A stretch of DNA of 64,000 bases from an uncultured Phocaeicola sp. (lineage in GTDB: Bacteria; Bacteroidota; Bacteroidia; Bacteroidales; Bacteroidaceae): NCBI GenBank assembly GCA_948579315.1, contig CAPAOL010000015.1, forward strand, positions 1 to 64,000. Direction: 5' to 3'. A program made the translations under genes and the position numbers. Below the pieces are notes generated by a model. The model saw only the letters and a list, made by a program, of their open reading frames with translations. It had not been told where the DNA came from and searched no databases. Of the stretch, positions 40,001 to 47,833 are shown piece by piece (the stretch's first letter is position 1; every line of letters starts with the position of its first letter).

Positions 40001-40064
40001 TGGTCTGCGCATAGCTACATAGACTTGTCAGCGCAAGACACAATAATAATATTTGCTTTTTCAT
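37026..40064 (-). CDS. SusC-family TonB-dependent outer-membrane transporter
   Basis: The 1012-aa protein has a signal peptide (cleavage near SYAQT), a regulatory-like N-terminal domain (VKGVVTSASDKEPMIGATVQ), the signature LDEVVVIGYGAVKKSDLTSS, a plug (LKDASAAAIYGTRASNGVIL) and a barrel ending FLFGIDLKF. It forms a complex with the following SusD for import of oligosaccharides made by the GH30 enzymes. It is preceded, 22 nt upstream, by the surface-glycan-binding lipoprotein gene. Confidence 0.96.
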   Translation of the reverse strand: MKKQILLLCLALTSLCSYAQTITVKGVVTSASDKEPMIGATVQVKGTGTGTITSIDGDYSLNDVAKDAVLVFSSIGYETQEIKVNGQTVINVVLKDASELLDEVVVIGYGAVKKSDLTSSISTVKGKEITETVTGNAMDALQGKINGVQVTSGGGPGAQPKVLIRGVTTVNGTDPLYVVDGMPVGTNINFLNSNDIESMEVLKDASAAAIYGTRASNGVILITTKKGMAGKTNISFNASAGFQTLSKPKMANAAEYKEVFNTRYTNDGGTSIWNDTGATTNPGGTDWWDEVINKTALVQNYSLNISGGSDKLVYNLSMGYYRNNSQYDYGYWDKINTRLNTEYTFNKYVKMGFDIAPRVESWDDTPDLFSAAMSMDPTTPIFKPEDQWVDNEFNNYQRSYNNQEWNPAGSLARQNSHSREMGTIVNTYLQINPIQKLTLRTQFGANAHFRRTDKFTPEFYIDALEQSTLSNVSREMQEWLDWNWTNTATYITTFAEKHNINVMGGFTAERFAEFQSKASRDDVPNNMDQMQEVNAGTQNQKSEGKTAYSTLVSYLGRVMYNYDNRYYLTASIRADGSSRFPKGNKYAIFPSVSASWRIISESFMQDQKIFSNLKLRGGWGRVGNQNIDNDATLTLLGQSDYVFGTAPGRVSGTMVSGVGNNLLKWETVEDWNVGVDMSFLDSRLDMTFEYFQKKSSDMLYQKQNIFAIGYPDWNSTVWMNIGSMKASGWELSLNWHDKVADFRYNVGLNLSAVKNKAVKFSGDGPIQTGGFNSDQIIRNEDGGLISRFYGYVADGIFQNWDEVYAHTNENGKLVQSNAQPGDIRFKDLNHDGVLDENDKTWIGNPYPDLMVGLNLGFSYKNIDFTANFYGTFGNDIFNKTKGLYSGVSGQNVWAGTLQKAWHGEGTSNDIPRLSYNDLNQNYTRVSSFFVEDGSYMRCKLLQVGYTLPKKWLNGTELRLSLSAQNPFTITSYSGMDPERPQIGKDGSVIETGIDGIAYPNPRTFLFGIDLKF

Positions 40065-40086
40065 ATCTTAAATCTAATGTTACTTG

Positions 40087-41586
40087 TTAATTGGCCGGAA
40101 TGAGTTTAGCTCTTTCCAAATGAGCGTCGAATATAAGTTTATAATTCCCTGTGACGTTCACTGTTGGTTTTGCCCAATTGTCACCTACATGATCGGGTTT
40201 GGTCCATGCCGGATTGGTATATTTGGCTTCTTTACCATAATATCCGAAGATCTCCGGTTCGTCTGAGTTGTCTACACGCCACGTGCAATAATTCCACCAT
40301 CCGTCAGAGTGCCAGTTATGAATAACGAAATTCATTTTAGTACCTGCCTCCAGGAATAGGGGGGTATCCAAATAGAACAGGTGAGGATTGGTCTTATCTT
40401 GAGTGAAACGCAGGACTTCAGTTGGGCTACTGGTCATATATCCGAAATAGAATTCCTGTAACCACGAACCACCGTCACCCCATGTGTCAAGGCTGATAGA
40501 ACCGTATGTGTGAGGTATGGGGTCTACAGCATCGGCAATTGAGTAAGTTTTCAGATTGTATGTACTGTTCTTCACATCAATATTAATTTCATAATAAACA
40601 TTGGCTTGGTCAAGTACGATTGGCATTGCTGTTTCGGGATCGTCTGTCAGTTTGGTGTTATCCTCTGGATCAAGCCCGAAACAAATAGGAGTGAAGTCAC
40701 TCTTTTGTGGTAAGAAGAATATTTTAGTTCCGGCTTTTTGACAGTAATAATTTGCTTTATACTGATATTCACCTGTATGTTCAATTACCATCGGTACCCC
40801 GAATATATCACTATTCAGTTCTTCGGCAGTTGCCACATCTGCCAGATACATTTTGGGAAAATCCGGCATTTCTGAGATATTCAATACACTGGTGGTAGTG
40901 GTTGAGTTTTCTTTCTTGTCAAAAGCGGTAATTGTCACATTATAACTTTTCGGTTCATTGGGGAATACTATTATTTCGGCAAAGTTCAATGAACTTTTTC
41001 CATCAGCATCTACACGGCGGTTGTCAAACCCGTCTATACCTGGAATATTAATTGTGACATAATCCAATGCACGATCATCTGTAGCCGTGAACCGAAGATT
41101 GAATTTCGTTTCATTTTTCATTAATACTGTAACAGTGGCATCCGGGGCAGCTGAAAATACCGGAGCTGCAAAATCTCCGTCCATTGTGATTAATACATCT
41201 TGAGATATACTGCGTCCTCCTACATCGGTTACAGTAACTTTGACTGTGAAACGTTCGCCGATTTCATTTCGGTTTATGTCAAAGTAATAACTTAAATCAT
41301 AACTCTCTTGCGGAGCACCATAGATTTCGATTAAATCAATTGTCTTGTTCAAATGCAGGTCGGCACATTGTAGGCTGATAGAAGCAATACCGTCTTTGTC
41401 TTCTAATGTCCCTTCAATAGTAAATCGATGTCCCGCTCCGGACTCGATGTGGTCTGTTGCTAATGTCATTGTTGGATTTTGCCCGTCTACATCGGGGTAG
41501 TCGTTATCATCACTACATCCCGTACATAGGTTTGCAGTTACAAGAAAAGCCCATAACATGGCACCATACAAATGTTTCTTTTTCAT
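40087..41586 (-). CDS. Surface-glycan-binding-type lipoprotein (SusE/F position; DUF5016/5125/5121-like)
   Basis: The 499-aa lipoprotein (lipobox CTGC, then SDDNDYPDVDGQ) is built of beta-sandwich modules. Two Ig-like domains (about 35-130, TIEGTLEDKDGIASISLQ; about 135-240, RFTATDDRALDYVTINIPG) precede carbohydrate-binding-like C-terminal parts rich in Trp and Tyr (LDTWGDGGSWLQEFYFGYM, FVIHNWHSDGWWNYCTWRVD). It has no catalytic motif. The arrangement resembles DUF5016/DUF5125/DUF5121 proteins found beside SusCD in Bacteroides. This assignment is from memory and not certain. It is the first gene of the operon, before SusC, where SGBPs more often follow SusD. Likely role: capture of the polysaccharide at the surface. 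Confidence 0.75.
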   Translation of the reverse strand: MKKKHLYGAMLWAFLVTANLCTGCSDDNDYPDVDGQNPTMTLATDHIESGAGHRFTIEGTLEDKDGIASISLQCADLHLNKTIDLIEIYGAPQESYDLSYYFDINRNEIGERFTVKVTVTDVGGRSISQDVLITMDGDFAAPVFSAAPDATVTVLMKNETKFNLRFTATDDRALDYVTINIPGIDGFDNRRVDADGKSSLNFAEIIVFPNEPKSYNVTITAFDKKENSTTTTSVLNISEMPDFPKMYLADVATAEELNSDIFGVPMVIEHTGEYQYKANYYCQKAGTKIFFLPQKSDFTPICFGLDPEDNTKLTDDPETAMPIVLDQANVYYEINIDVKNSTYNLKTYSIADAVDPIPHTYGSISLDTWGDGGSWLQEFYFGYMTSSPTEVLRFTQDKTNPHLFYLDTPLFLEAGTKMNFVIHNWHSDGWWNYCTWRVDNSDEPEIFGYYGKEAKYTNPAWTKPDHVGDNWAKPTVNVTGNYKLIFDAHLERAKLIPAN

Positions 41587-41628
41587 ATTTTATTAGTATT
41601 TGAAGATTAAACATCTACTCTAATAGAG

Positions 41629-41645
41629 GACGAATTAAATTCGTC
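41629..41645. promoter_or_regulatory. 17-bp palindrome in the leader of the GH30 PUL operon
   Basis: GACGAATT-A-AATTCGTC is a perfect 8-bp inverted repeat around one base. It lies downstream of the -7 box on the - strand, about 43 nt before the start codon of the first gene. It could be a repressor or auxiliary operator, or a leader hairpin. Confidence 0.5.
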
Positions 41646-41652
41646 AGTGGTG

Positions 41653-41660
41653 CAAATGTA
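41653..41660 (-). promoter_or_regulatory. -7 box of the GH30 PUL operon
   Basis: On the - strand this reads TACATTTG, a full match to TAnnTTTG, 66 nt before the start codon at 41586. No clear TTG lies at -33, fitting an activator-dependent promoter next to the direct repeats at 41687-41719. Confidence 0.6.
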
Positions 41661-41686
41661 CGTGAAGAAGAATTAAAATCCTGATA

Positions 41687-41719
41687 TAAATCTTGCAGAA
41701 AAGGGAGGTAAATCTTGCA
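41687..41719 (-). promoter_or_regulatory. Candidate HTCS operator: two identical 11-bp direct repeats, 22 bp apart
   Basis: TAAATCTTGCA occurs at 41687-41697 and again at 41709-41719 (TGCAAGATTTA on the - strand). The start-to-start distance, 22 bp, is about two helical turns, so both sites face the same side. The nearer copy ends 26 nt upstream of the TACATTTG box. Tandem sites beside the promoter are what a dimeric AraC-type domain, such as that of the divergent HTCS, needs. The assignment to that HTCS is inference. Confidence 0.65.
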
Positions 41720-41757
41720 ATGCATGATTTATGTATCTAAAATACAGACTTTATTTG

Positions 41758-41765
41758 TATTTTTG
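41758..41765 (+). promoter_or_regulatory. Candidate -7 box of the second HTCS gene
   Basis: TATTTTTG matches TAnnTTTG, 34 nt before the start codon at 41800. No TTG at the expected -33 distance was found. Confidence 0.35.
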
Positions 41766-41799
41766 AACCATATTATTTAACAATGTGTACACTGATGCT

Positions 41800-44700
41800 A
41801 TGAGAAAGATATTCGTACTTTGGCTCTTGCTGCTGTCGGTTGTTTCATTGGCACAACCTTATTCTGTTAAGCAGCTTGGTATAGAGAAGGGATTATCCAA
41901 TAATTATGTGGTGAGCATTGCTCAAGACAAACAGGGCTTTCTGTGGTTTGCCACGGAGGAAGGGTTGAACAAATTCGATGGTACCCGTTTCATTACTTAT
42001 TTGAAGAATGAAGATTTGACAAGGCAGGGTATAACAGGCAATGAACTGAATTGTTTGTTGGATGATCCTCAGGATTCTATCCTTTGGATAGGCACGCAAA
42101 GGGCCGGTCTGAATGCGTATGACTATGTAAATAACACTTTTCTTTGCTATAGGCATGATGGCGAGAACCCCGAAAGTCTGATAACGGATGATGTTACTAA
42201 GATTGTGGCAGCTACAGATGGTAATCTTTGGATTACGACATATTGGCGGGGAGTAGATTATTTCGATAAAAAGGCTGGAAAATTCATTCATTACAATACT
42301 CAAACAGTTCCGGGATTGGCTAGCGATAATATTTGGTCGGTTGTTGATGGAGGAGATGGAAAGTTGTATATGGGGCATGTGCATCATGGATTCAGTGTGT
42401 TGTCTCTTAAAGATAAAAAAGTAAAGAACTTTATGCATGACCCTGAAGATCCGGTCAGTTTGCCAGGTAATGGGGTAACTTGCATTTATAAGGACTTAAG
42501 CGGTAATATTTGGCTGGGAACAGACCGGGGGCTGGCACTGTTCAATCCGGAAGCCGAAAATTTTATCCATTTTCATCATAGTGAGGACGGGGTTCCTCAT
42601 ACCGTATTTGATATCAGACAATTTGATGGGAATAAACTTTGGATTGCCATGGAATTTGGAGGAATAGCCATTTTGGATTTAACGCAACGTATGTTTCTTT
42701 CTCCTGACCAAGTGCGTTTTCAATATATAAAGGAAGGGGATGATGAATACAGTCTCTCTAATTCTACTGTACGTTGTTTGTTTCAGGACTCCTTTAAAAA
42801 TGTATGGGCTGGTATGTGGGGAGGTGGAATTAATTTTCTTAGCCATGAATCTTCCTATTTTAATGTTTATAGTTATTCTCCTATCCAGCATTCGGGTAGT
42901 AGCCTGAATAATAAGACAGCAAGTAGTGTATGCGTAGCAAGGGATGGAAAGTTATGGATCGGAACCGATGGGGGAGGCATCAATGTATTTGATAAAGGCA
43001 AGCGGGTGGCGGTTTATAAAGAAGAAACCGGTGATTTGACTGATAATTCCATACAGGCTGCACTTTGTGATTCGGAAGGAAACCTTTGGTTTGGATCGTT
43101 TATGGGAGGAGTGGATTTTTATGATGTGAAAAAGAAAAGTTTTCACCAGATTTTTCCTAAAGATAAAACAGGGGAAGATGTGCGTGCACTGTATGAAGAT
43201 GCAGAATATGTATGGATAGGAACTAGTAATGGCATCTATAAGGTACGCTTGCATGATAAAGGCATTGCAGATCATTATACAGTAGAGAATAATCTGGTGA
43301 GATGTATCTCGAAAGATAATCTTAATCGTTTATGGATTGGTACTTTCGGAGGAGGATTAGGGGTTTTTGATGAACATTTTCAGTGCGTTAAACTTTTTAA
43401 CGTGACTTCTCTTTTTCCCTCTAATACTATCAATACTGTTTATATGGATAGTCAGAACAGAATGTGGATAGGAACGGGAGAAGGTCTGGTTTGTTTTCCA
43501 TCCTCTCAGAGTTGGGACTATAAAGTATATCGCAGTGAGGAGGGTCTGTCCAATGTCCATATACGTGCCATTACGGAAGATAATCATGGAAATATATGGG
43601 TGAGCACCAATAAAGGTATCAGCTGCTTGTTGAAAGACAAGGAGGTTTTCTATAATTATGATCATTGGGATAATGTGCCTATGGGCAATTTCATGAGTGG
43701 AAGTGTGGCAGAAGCTAAGGATGGAACACTGTATTTTGGCTCAATCAATGGCTTATGCCGTTTTAATCCAGATCAGGTATTGGAAAAACGAGAGTCACCT
43801 GCTGCAATTATTACTGAGATGCGTATATTCGGCCCGTTGCGTGATACGGACAGTAATGAAAAGGTGATGGCGCTTGAAGGCCAGTCGGAAGTACGTTTAA
43901 GCTATATGCAAAATAACTTCAGCGTCACCTTCAATATACAGAATTATGCCTTGGCCGATCAAGTGGAATATGCTTATATGTTGAAAGGGTTGGAAAATTC
44001 ATGGTATACAGTAACCGATCCTAATAATGTGACTTTCCGTAATATACCTCCGGGAAATTATTGTTTTCAGGTAAAGACAAGAATACGGAATCAGGAATGG
44101 GCGGATGAGATAGCTTCTCTGGATATCCGTATTGATCCGCCTGTATGGCTTACGTGGTGGGCCAAGTTATTTTATATTCTTTCGGGTGTTTCTGTCCTGT
44201 ATTTTATTCTTCATGCCTATAAAAAGAAACTGGATATGGAGTCTCTCTATGAGTTGGAGAAGAAAAATCATGAGCAGGAACAGGAGCTGAATAATGAGCG
44301 TTTACGTTTCTATACCAATATCACACATGAGTTGCGTACTCCTTTGACGTTGATTCTGGGACCGTTGGAAGATATGCAGAAAAGTAATTCTTTATCAGGG
44401 AAAGATTCACAGAAAATATCGGTTATCCATCAAAGCGCCATCCGGTTGTTGAACCTGATTAATCAGATACTGGAGTTCAGAAAAACGGAAACCCAAAACA
44501 AGAAATTATGTGTAAGTCGTGACAATCTGGCAGCCCTTGTACACGAGATCGGACTGAAGTATAAGGAATTGAACCGGAAACCTGAGATTGATTTCTGTCT
44601 TGAGATTGAGCAGGAAGATATGTCTTTGTTTTTTGATAAGGAGGTAGTAACGATTATACTGGATAATTTGATCTCCAATGCTATAAAATATACAGAGAAA

Positions 44701-45840
44701 GGAACTATAACTTTAGGATTACATCAGGTGGTCCGGAATAATATACACCATACGGAAATCAGTGTGAGTGACACCGGTTTCGGTATTGCTCCCGATGCAT
44801 TGCCTCATATTTTTGACCGTTATTATCAAGAGGGAAGCGAACATCAGGCTTCAGGAACAGGTATTGGTCTGGCTCTGGTAAAGAACCTGGTAGTTTTGCA
44901 TGAGGGGGAGATCAGGGTTGAAAGTTCTTTGAATGTGGGAAGTACTTTTTATGTCAGTCTGCTGACGGATAACACGTATCCCCATGTGCTGCATGCTGAC
45001 TCGACGGAGAAAACTTCCGATGAAAAGGACGAAAAAGAAGAAAATATAGAACCTGTGCATAGTGGTAAGCGTATTCTGCTGATAGTGGAAGATAATAGGG
45101 ACATCTGTGATTATATTGTAGAATCTTTCTCGGACGATTTTGAAGTGAGGACTGCCGCCAATGGTGAACAAGGTTTGGAACAAGCATTGGGCTGCATTCC
45201 TGATATTATAGTCAGTGATATCATGATGCCGGTGATGAACGGCATTGTGATGTGCCGGAAATTGAAAGAAGACTTGCGTACCAGCCATATTCCCATTATT
45301 TTGCTGACGGCAAAGGATTCTTTGCAAGATAAGGAAGAAGGGTATCAAGTGGGTGCTGACTCTTATCTGACAAAGCCTTTCAGTGCTACTTTGTTGCATA
45401 GCCGTATCCATAATTTGCTTGAATCCCGCAAGTTGTTGGCAGAGCGTTTTAATACGAATTCCATACTCATTGACAAACGTGCGGCAGTAACCGAGTCTAT
45501 GAATAAATTGGATAATGAGTTCCTTGAGAAGATTAACAAGCTGATTGAAGATCGTCTTTCTTCTGAGAAAATTGATATCGGTTATTTGTCGGACGCCATG
45601 TGTATGAGTAATTCTACCCTATATCGGAAGATGAAGGCATTGACCGGACTTTCCACCAATGAATATATCCGCAAAATAAAGATGCAATATGCGGAACGTC
45701 TGTTATTAGAAGGGAAATACAATATTTCAGAGGTTGCATTCAAGGTGGGAATTAACAGTACGGTCTATTTCCGTCAGTGTTTTAAAGATGAATTCGGTAT
45801 GGCTCCTTCTGATTATCTGAAAAAGATAAAACCGGAATAG
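41800..45840 (+). CDS. Hybrid two-component system sensor/regulator (HTCS) of the GH30 PUL
   Basis: This HTCS of about 1346 aa has a signal peptide (MRKIFVLWLLLLSVVSLAQ), propeller repeats (QGFLWFATEEGLNKFDGTRF, GGGINVFDKGKRV), a Y_Y_Y domain (near 735-790, ENSWYTVTDPNNVTFRNIPP), one membrane helix, a kinase with THELRTPLTLILGP (His843), an ATPase with SGTGIGLALVKNL, a receiver with IIVSDIMMPVMNG (Asp1140) and a C-terminal AraC helix-turn-helix. The ATG at 41800 is chosen over the in-frame GTG at 41785 because it starts the signal peptide directly. It is divergent from the SGBP-SusCD-GH30 operon and presumably activates it through the 22-bp-spaced repeats between them. Confidence 0.95.
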   Translation: MRKIFVLWLLLLSVVSLAQPYSVKQLGIEKGLSNNYVVSIAQDKQGFLWFATEEGLNKFDGTRFITYLKNEDLTRQGITGNELNCLLDDPQDSILWIGTQRAGLNAYDYVNNTFLCYRHDGENPESLITDDVTKIVAATDGNLWITTYWRGVDYFDKKAGKFIHYNTQTVPGLASDNIWSVVDGGDGKLYMGHVHHGFSVLSLKDKKVKNFMHDPEDPVSLPGNGVTCIYKDLSGNIWLGTDRGLALFNPEAENFIHFHHSEDGVPHTVFDIRQFDGNKLWIAMEFGGIAILDLTQRMFLSPDQVRFQYIKEGDDEYSLSNSTVRCLFQDSFKNVWAGMWGGGINFLSHESSYFNVYSYSPIQHSGSSLNNKTASSVCVARDGKLWIGTDGGGINVFDKGKRVAVYKEETGDLTDNSIQAALCDSEGNLWFGSFMGGVDFYDVKKKSFHQIFPKDKTGEDVRALYEDAEYVWIGTSNGIYKVRLHDKGIADHYTVENNLVRCISKDNLNRLWIGTFGGGLGVFDEHFQCVKLFNVTSLFPSNTINTVYMDSQNRMWIGTGEGLVCFPSSQSWDYKVYRSEEGLSNVHIRAITEDNHGNIWVSTNKGISCLLKDKEVFYNYDHWDNVPMGNFMSGSVAEAKDGTLYFGSINGLCRFNPDQVLEKRESPAAIITEMRIFGPLRDTDSNEKVMALEGQSEVRLSYMQNNFSVTFNIQNYALADQVEYAYMLKGLENSWYTVTDPNNVTFRNIPPGNYCFQVKTRIRNQEWADEIASLDIRIDPPVWLTWWAKLFYILSGVSVLYFILHAYKKKLDMESLYELEKKNHEQEQELNNERLRFYTNITHELRTPLTLILGPLEDMQKSNSLSGKDSQKISVIHQSAIRLLNLINQILEFRKTETQNKKLCVSRDNLAALVHEIGLKYKELNRKPEIDFCLEIEQEDMSLFFDKEVVTIILDNLISNAIKYTEKGTITLGLHQVVRNNIHHTEISVSDTGFGIAPDALPHIFDRYYQEGSEHQASGTGIGLALVKNLVVLHEGEIRVESSLNVGSTFYVSLLTDNTYPHVLHADSTEKTSDEKDEKEENIEPVHSGKRILLIVEDNRDICDYIVESFSDDFEVRTAANGEQGLEQALGCIPDIIVSDIMMPVMNGIVMCRKLKEDLRTSHIPIILLTAKDSLQDKEEGYQVGADSYLTKPFSATLLHSRIHNLLESRKLLAERFNTNSILIDKRAAVTESMNKLDNEFLEKINKLIEDRLSSEKIDIGYLSDAMCMSNSTLYRKMKALTGLSTNEYIRKIKMQYAERLLLEGKYNISEVAFKVGINSTVYFRQCFKDEFGMAPSDYLKKIKPE

Positions 45841-45896
45841 AGTGGTTGTGTAAGCCATTTCTTCCATATAGTTAAGCTTTTTTTTACAGTCATCTG

Positions 45897-45988
45897 CTAC
45901 AGACTCCGCCAGTGGACTGTAAGGTCTGCTTGGGTGGACTATACAGTCTGCTGCAATGGACTCTACGGTCCATTGAGGGAGTCTGTAG
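45897..45988. repeat. Stem-enclosed tandem array of three 22-bp imperfect repeats
   Basis: CTACAGACTCC (45897-45907) is the exact reverse complement of GGAGTCTGTAG (45978-45988). The 70-nt loop holds three units starting TGGACT at 45913, 45935 and 45957, exactly 22 bp apart: TGGACTGTAAGGTCTGC, TGGACTATACAGTCTGC and TGGACTCTACGGTCCAT. Each unit is itself nearly palindromic. The array lies between convergent 3' ends (HTCS and histidine phosphatase), where no promoter is expected. Confidence 0.8.
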
Positions 45989-46087
45989 TAGGTAACCGTA
46001 AGAAAGGGCTTAATTGTAGGCAAGAAAAGCCTTAGCTAATAGGGAGATTGGACTTTGAAGGAAATTGTTGTTTCTCAATTTGTATGT

Positions 46088-47827
46088 TTATAAATGATTG
46101 TAGAATGCTTTCACCGTTTCCCATTTATAATAAGGGGCAATAGGGCTGTCAATGGGTAATTTGACTTCATTTTCATTATGTAGCAATTTTACAATAACTT
46201 CTCCTTGTTTATTCTTGAAAAAGATTAATTGAAGGTTGGCTCCCATAGGTGAAACACGGAAATCTTGCCAGGCCAGGTAATATCGGTCGGGATCTGTTTC
46301 TTGATTGGAGCATCCTTCTACTTGCATGAGTGCCAACAGACGGATCAGGTTGGTATCATGTCCGAAACGGAGGGTGGCGCAAGGAGTTCCTTCACGGATG
46401 GCGCGGTCGGCACTTTCTATAATATTCTTCAATAAAGATTTTGCACTCTTGGGGGCTGCTCCCTGATTGACGGGAGCATTGGCATTGCAAATATACATCC
46501 GATAATTCACAGACTGCCAGATACCGAATAATTCTTCTTTTTCAAACAAATCATAAAAGGATAGAGGCAACTCTACATCTTGCATGTCGGAAGCAATCCA
46601 ATAAAGTCCCATCATGAGCTCGCGGGGATTCCTGACTTCTTTGGGATTTTTGAAAAGTGAAGCGATTAAACGTTCCGGATGAATATGATTTTCTTCGAAT
46701 GTATGGAAAGCTGTTCTCCATGGCGCACTTGCCGAACCCAGCTTTTCGGCTTCGGGTGAAGTATAGGCAATGTAGTCCATGTGTCTTTGGTTGGCTTCGC
46801 GGGTGATCTGGAGGGAGGGGTTTAGTTCTTTCAGTTGTTCTGTGAATGCGGACATGCTCATGATACAACGTACGGAAACGCTCGAACGCGCTGATATGTT
46901 GGCGCTGTCCCGGAATATATGGGGATATTGTTGATAAAGCCGTTTGGCAATGGCTTTGTGTTGTCGTTCTCCTAATGGGGTCAGGTTTCCTCCGCGCCCA
47001 CGGGCATTTTCCCATACTTTCTGGAGTCTGAGCCTCACATCTTCACCTAAATCGGTAAGTCCTGATTTATTGTGAAACGTATCAAAGACACGAATGACTT
47101 CTAGATAACGTTCGTCCGAAGTCATCCAGCGGGACCCATGGCGTCCGTAATGGCTGATGTAGAAAGGACTGTAACCTTCGGGTACCGGAGTTTGTATGCC
47201 GTTTGGTGTGGGATAAGCATAATAGATGCTACCCATTTTTTCCGGGCTTTGGATGATTTCTTCTTTCAGATTGTGTGCGGGGAGATCTATGGGAGCTACT
47301 TTCCAATTGATGCCGAGCGGATTATTTTGTATTTCCCATATCAGAGGGAAATCCGGATTATCCATAATCCACATTTCGCATCCGTCTACTGAGTCGTTTA
47401 CATGCAGTAAGGAATAGCCCATAGCTTGTGACTTGGTATCAGCCAGTTGGTATTCTGTCTGATTATAATGAAATGCCTTTTGGCTTTTCAATTCCTGAAA
47501 AGCGGTTGCTGAAAGTAGGGCAAAGGTTTCTTGAATGGGGAGACAGATATGCTGTCCGTCTTCCGGCTGTAAGAAGCTTAGTCTGACCGCCGTTTTTAAA
47601 GCTTCTTGGGGCATGGCGTAGCTGCCTGATTGCCATCGGGTGTTTCTTTCAATTCCCCAATGCAGATAAAGGGTGTCGTTGGACTGATTGAAAGTAAATT
47701 GGTACTTTCGGGTTTGTCCATGCAGTTTGAATACAAATAACAGAGGGTTGGTAATGATATCTTGTGCCATTACATTTCCCATCAGGCTGCCGATAAGCAG
47801 AAAGCATATAAAAAGTTTTTTCTTCAT
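46088..47827 (-). CDS. Histidine-type (acid/inositol-polyphosphate) phosphatase with N-terminal extension
   Basis: The 579-aa protein with signal peptide (ending NVMAQ) carries the branch-2 histidine phosphatase motifs: YGRHGSRW with the phospho-acceptor His230 and, near the C-terminus, FGHDTN (His490, Asp491). This clan includes phytases and multiple inositol-polyphosphate phosphatases (MINPP), known also from Bacteroides. The first about 190 residues precede the catalytic domain and are not a typical part of it. They look like a beta-rich domain of unknown role (QFTFNQSNDTLYLHWGI). It is the last gene of the GH89/GH92 operon, 6 nt after GH92, which suggests removal of phosphate from a released phospho-glycan or inositol phosphate in the periplasm. 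The substrate is inference. Confidence 0.82.
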   Translation of the reverse strand: MKKKLFICFLLIGSLMGNVMAQDIITNPLLFVFKLHGQTRKYQFTFNQSNDTLYLHWGIERNTRWQSGSYAMPQEALKTAVRLSFLQPEDGQHICLPIQETFALLSATAFQELKSQKAFHYNQTEYQLADTKSQAMGYSLLHVNDSVDGCEMWIMDNPDFPLIWEIQNNPLGINWKVAPIDLPAHNLKEEIIQSPEKMGSIYYAYPTPNGIQTPVPEGYSPFYISHYGRHGSRWMTSDERYLEVIRVFDTFHNKSGLTDLGEDVRLRLQKVWENARGRGGNLTPLGERQHKAIAKRLYQQYPHIFRDSANISARSSVSVRCIMSMSAFTEQLKELNPSLQITREANQRHMDYIAYTSPEAEKLGSASAPWRTAFHTFEENHIHPERLIASLFKNPKEVRNPRELMMGLYWIASDMQDVELPLSFYDLFEKEELFGIWQSVNYRMYICNANAPVNQGAAPKSAKSLLKNIIESADRAIREGTPCATLRFGHDTNLIRLLALMQVEGCSNQETDPDRYYLAWQDFRVSPMGANLQLIFFKNKQGEVIVKLLHNENEVKLPIDSPIAPYYKWETVKAFYNHL

Positions 47828-47833
47828 CGTATG

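Noticed and set aside
45897..45988. CRISPR array
   Set aside because: Only three short imperfect units in direct contact, with no unique spacers and no cas genes in the window.
46551..47015. 154-residue open frame on the - strand within the phosphatase gene
   Set aside because: Lies in another frame of a clear histidine phosphatase, is basic and of low complexity, and shows no domain.
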